Source: Bacillota bacterium (lineage in GTDB: Bacteria; Bacillota; Clostridia; Peptostreptococcales; Anaerovoracaceae). From it: DNA of 6,721 nucleotides. The notes under the pieces are model-generated. The model did not search any database and was not told where the DNA came from. It saw only the letters and a program-made list of their open reading frames with translations. Location: the NCBI GenBank assembly GCA_016302925.1, contig JAEDMR010000108.1, positions 1-6,721 on the forward strand, in the 5' to 3' direction. Of this stretch, positions 5,192-6,721 are shown piece after piece (the stretch's first letter is position 1; every line of letters starts with the position of its first letter). The translations under genes were made by a program, and so were the position numbers.

Positions 5192-6082
5192 TTGAACTAT
5201 GAAAGATTCAAACGAGCTGTGATGGAACAGATTCTGGATCATCTGCCGGATGGCAGGGAAGGCTGGACAGTAAAGATGGAGCAGGTACGGAAAGTAAACC
5301 GTCTGCTGGACGGCATGGTTCTGATACCACCGAAGGAGTGGGAAGCACGGCATGGTGTGGGGATTACGTTTTACATGGAGGATTATTATACGCTGTTCCG
5401 AAAGGGGATGCCGCTGGAGCAGATTCTGGAACAGATCGGGCAGATGACGTTAAATTGTGCACCGCCGGATACCCTGAAGGAGGCTTTTTTTCACCCGGAA
5501 AGGATGAAGCATCAGATTGTCATGGAACTGATTCACCGGGAGAGAAATCAGACATTGCTTGAAGATCTGCCGCACCGGGATTTTCTGGATCTTGCAGTTA
5601 TTTACCGGATCCTGATGAAGGATGAGGAGCGTGGTTATTTCTGCACGACCATAAGCTATAACATGATGAAACTGCTGGAAATGACGGAGGAAGCACTGTA
5701 TCAGGCGGCCTGCCTGTATATGCCGTCGGAGTTGCCTTTCGGTGTGCGGAATTTCGACGGGAAATTCATCATATTATCCAACAGTTCGCAGATGTTCGGT
5801 GCATCTGCTCTGCTGTTTCCGGATGTATTGGACATGGCTTGTGAGGCACTTGGCGGAGATGTTTATATTCTGCCGGCCTCCGGAGATAAGATCTGTCTGG
5901 AAATCGCAAATCCGCAGCGGCTGGAAGAACTGCAGAAAATGGTTTGGGATTTCTATCACATGGGAAATGATCCCGAGGATATGCTTAGTGATCAGATCTA
6001 TTTCTACCGAATGCATTCCGGACAGGTTCAGATTACGGAACAGGCAGCGAGAGTTGCAGAGGGGGAAGGTGGCGTGTCATGA
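5192..6082 (+). CDS. DUF5688-type protein, first tandem copy (unknown function)
   Basis: Function is unknown. With the TTG start the product has 296 residues, no signal peptide and no membrane segment, so it is probably cytoplasmic. Recognisable blocks are NYERFKRAVM at the start, KVNRLLDGMVLIPP (34-47), YMEDYYTLFRKG (61-72), the most conserved LPHRDFLDLAVIYRIL (126-141), LPFGVR (181-186), MFGASALLFP (201-210), a GGDVYILPAS block (221-230), and a C-terminal LSDQIYFY (265-272). The family name rests on recalling these blocks. The ILPAS-GDK stretch departs from the LPSSxHE-like motif I recall for the family, so this copy may have lost a functional site (low confidence). It has its own promoter region, ends in an ATGA overlap with the next gene, and is clearly paralogous to it. 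Nothing in the neighbours points to a role, so it is best treated as a conserved hypothetical. Confidence 0.75.
   Translation: MNYERFKRAVMEQILDHLPDGREGWTVKMEQVRKVNRLLDGMVLIPPKEWEARHGVGITFYMEDYYTLFRKGMPLEQILEQIGQMTLNCAPPDTLKEAFFHPERMKHQIVMELIHRERNQTLLEDLPHRDFLDLAVIYRILMKDEERGYFCTTISYNMMKLLEMTEEALYQAACLYMPSELPFGVRNFDGKFIILSNSSQMFGASALLFPDVLDMACEALGGDVYILPASGDKICLEIANPQRLEELQKMVWDFYHMGNDPEDMLSDQIYFYRMHSGQVQITEQAARVAEGEGGVS
6059..6069 (+). promoter_or_regulatory. Ribosome binding site of the second DUF5688 gene
   Basis: A purine run GAGGGGGAAGG inside the end of the first copy stops 9 nt before ATG 6079, giving a strong SD for the overlapping start. Confidence 0.6.
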
Positions 6083-6721
6083 TCAGCTATGAAAGATTCC
6101 GTCAGGAAGTGATGAACCGGATTCTGTCCTACCTGCCGGAGAGTTATGGGGACTGGAAAGTGCGTATGGAGACCGAATATAAGGTCAATCAGACCCTTGA
6201 CTGTCTGACGTTGTTTCCACCGGAACAGAGGAAGCTGATTGCAGTGCCCAAGTTCTATATGCAGGAATATTACAAGATGTTTCTGAAGGGTGCTTCCGCA
6301 GATTATATTCTGCGGATGATTGCATCGAGAATTGAAAATGCCCCATCTCCCGAAGCAGTGGAAGCGTCCGGCTTCGACCTTCTGCAGTTTCAGAACGATG
6401 TGGTGCTGCAGCTGGTAAACCGCTTTCGGAATCATGTATTTCTGAAAAGTGTGCCGCACCGACCATTCCTGGATCTGGCAGTGATTTACAGGATTCTGGT
6501 TTTTGATCCGAATGGGGTGTGGTCTGGTGCGATTGTCAATTACTCGATGTTGAACGCCATGGGTATCACAGAGGAAGAACTGTTTGAACGAGCATACAAA
6601 CATACGCCGCAGGCACTTCCGTTCCGGCTGGCGGATACCGGAGAAATCCTTATGGTGACCAATGACAGTGAACAGTTCGGAGCGGCGGCCATGTTGTATC
6701 CGGAGCAGCTGAATGCCGCAT
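6079..6721 (+). CDS. DUF5688-type protein, second tandem copy (3' end outside the window)
   Basis: Partial gene, open to the window edge, with 214 residues visible and no stop codon. The start ATG overlaps the TGA of the first copy (ATGA, 6079-6082) and has an SD 9 nt upstream, so the two are probably cotranscribed and translationally coupled. It aligns with the first copy over its whole visible length: SYERFRQEVM at the start, KVNQTLDCLTLFPP (35-48), FYMQEYYKMFLKG (59-71), VPHRPFLDLAVIYRIL (125-140), ITEEELFERAY, LPFRL, and FGAAAMLYP (200-208). Identity is high in these blocks and low between them, around a third overall by eye, so the duplication is old rather than recent. The C-terminal third, which includes the block altered in the first copy, is not visible. 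No signal peptide or membrane segment is seen. Function is unknown. Confidence 0.78.
   Translation, partial: MISYERFRQEVMNRILSYLPESYGDWKVRMETEYKVNQTLDCLTLFPPEQRKLIAVPKFYMQEYYKMFLKGASADYILRMIASRIENAPSPEAVEASGFDLLQFQNDVVLQLVNRFRNHVFLKSVPHRPFLDLAVIYRILVFDPNGVWSGAIVNYSMLNAMGITEEELFERAYKHTPQALPFRLADTGEILMVTNDSEQFGAAAMLYPEQLNAA

Noticed and set aside
4958..5353. Antisense open frame of 131 codons across the control region and the 5' end of the first DUF5688 gene
   Set aside because: It runs through the promoter, direct repeats and operator-like palindrome, has low-complexity Phe/Lys-rich translation, and resembles no family.

Overview
The window looks like chromosomal DNA from a low-to-mid GC Firmicute, most probably a gut-type Lachnospiraceae/Clostridia member. 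This rests on strong purine-rich Shine-Dalgarno (SD) sequences, a PepV/Sapep-type dipeptidase, a TrmA/RlmD-family methyltransferase without a TRAM domain, and tandem DUF5688-type proteins, a family I associate mainly with Lachnospiraceae. The genus cannot be named from this sequence. All convincing genes are on the + strand.

Layout: (1) 22-1362 encodes an M20-family metallo-dipeptidase and is closed by a rho-independent terminator (1378-1407). (2) 1472-4884 is a tight three-gene cluster: tgt (tRNA-guanine transglycosylase), an Fe-S rRNA m5U methyltransferase overlapping it by 14 nt, and, 4 nt further on, a membrane diguanylate cyclase with seven predicted transmembrane segments and a GGDEF domain. 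A terminator (4895-4924) closes it. (3) 4885-5191 is a 307-nt control region. It holds that terminator, an AT-rich palindrome, a two-copy direct repeat with 21-bp period, a promoter with a perfect TATAAT, an inverted repeat across the expected start of transcription, and a leader of about 137 nt. (4) 5192-6082 and 6079 onward are two paralogous DUF5688-type genes joined by an ATGA overlap; the second runs off the window.

How the genes fit together: the middle cluster pairs two RNA-modification enzymes (tRNA position 34; 23S rRNA uridine C5) with a c-di-GMP synthase. The cyclase is visibly more AT-rich than its upstream partner, so it may be a later addition. The DUF5688 pair is a separate, apparently regulated unit of unknown function.

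The most notable non-coding signals are the tgt translation start and the control region before the DUF5688 pair. At tgt, a perfect AAGGAGG lies 31 nt from the only possible start codon, and a GC-only 6-bp hairpin between them would reduce the effective spacing to about 9 nt. No mobile elements, CRISPR arrays, tRNA or rRNA genes were seen.
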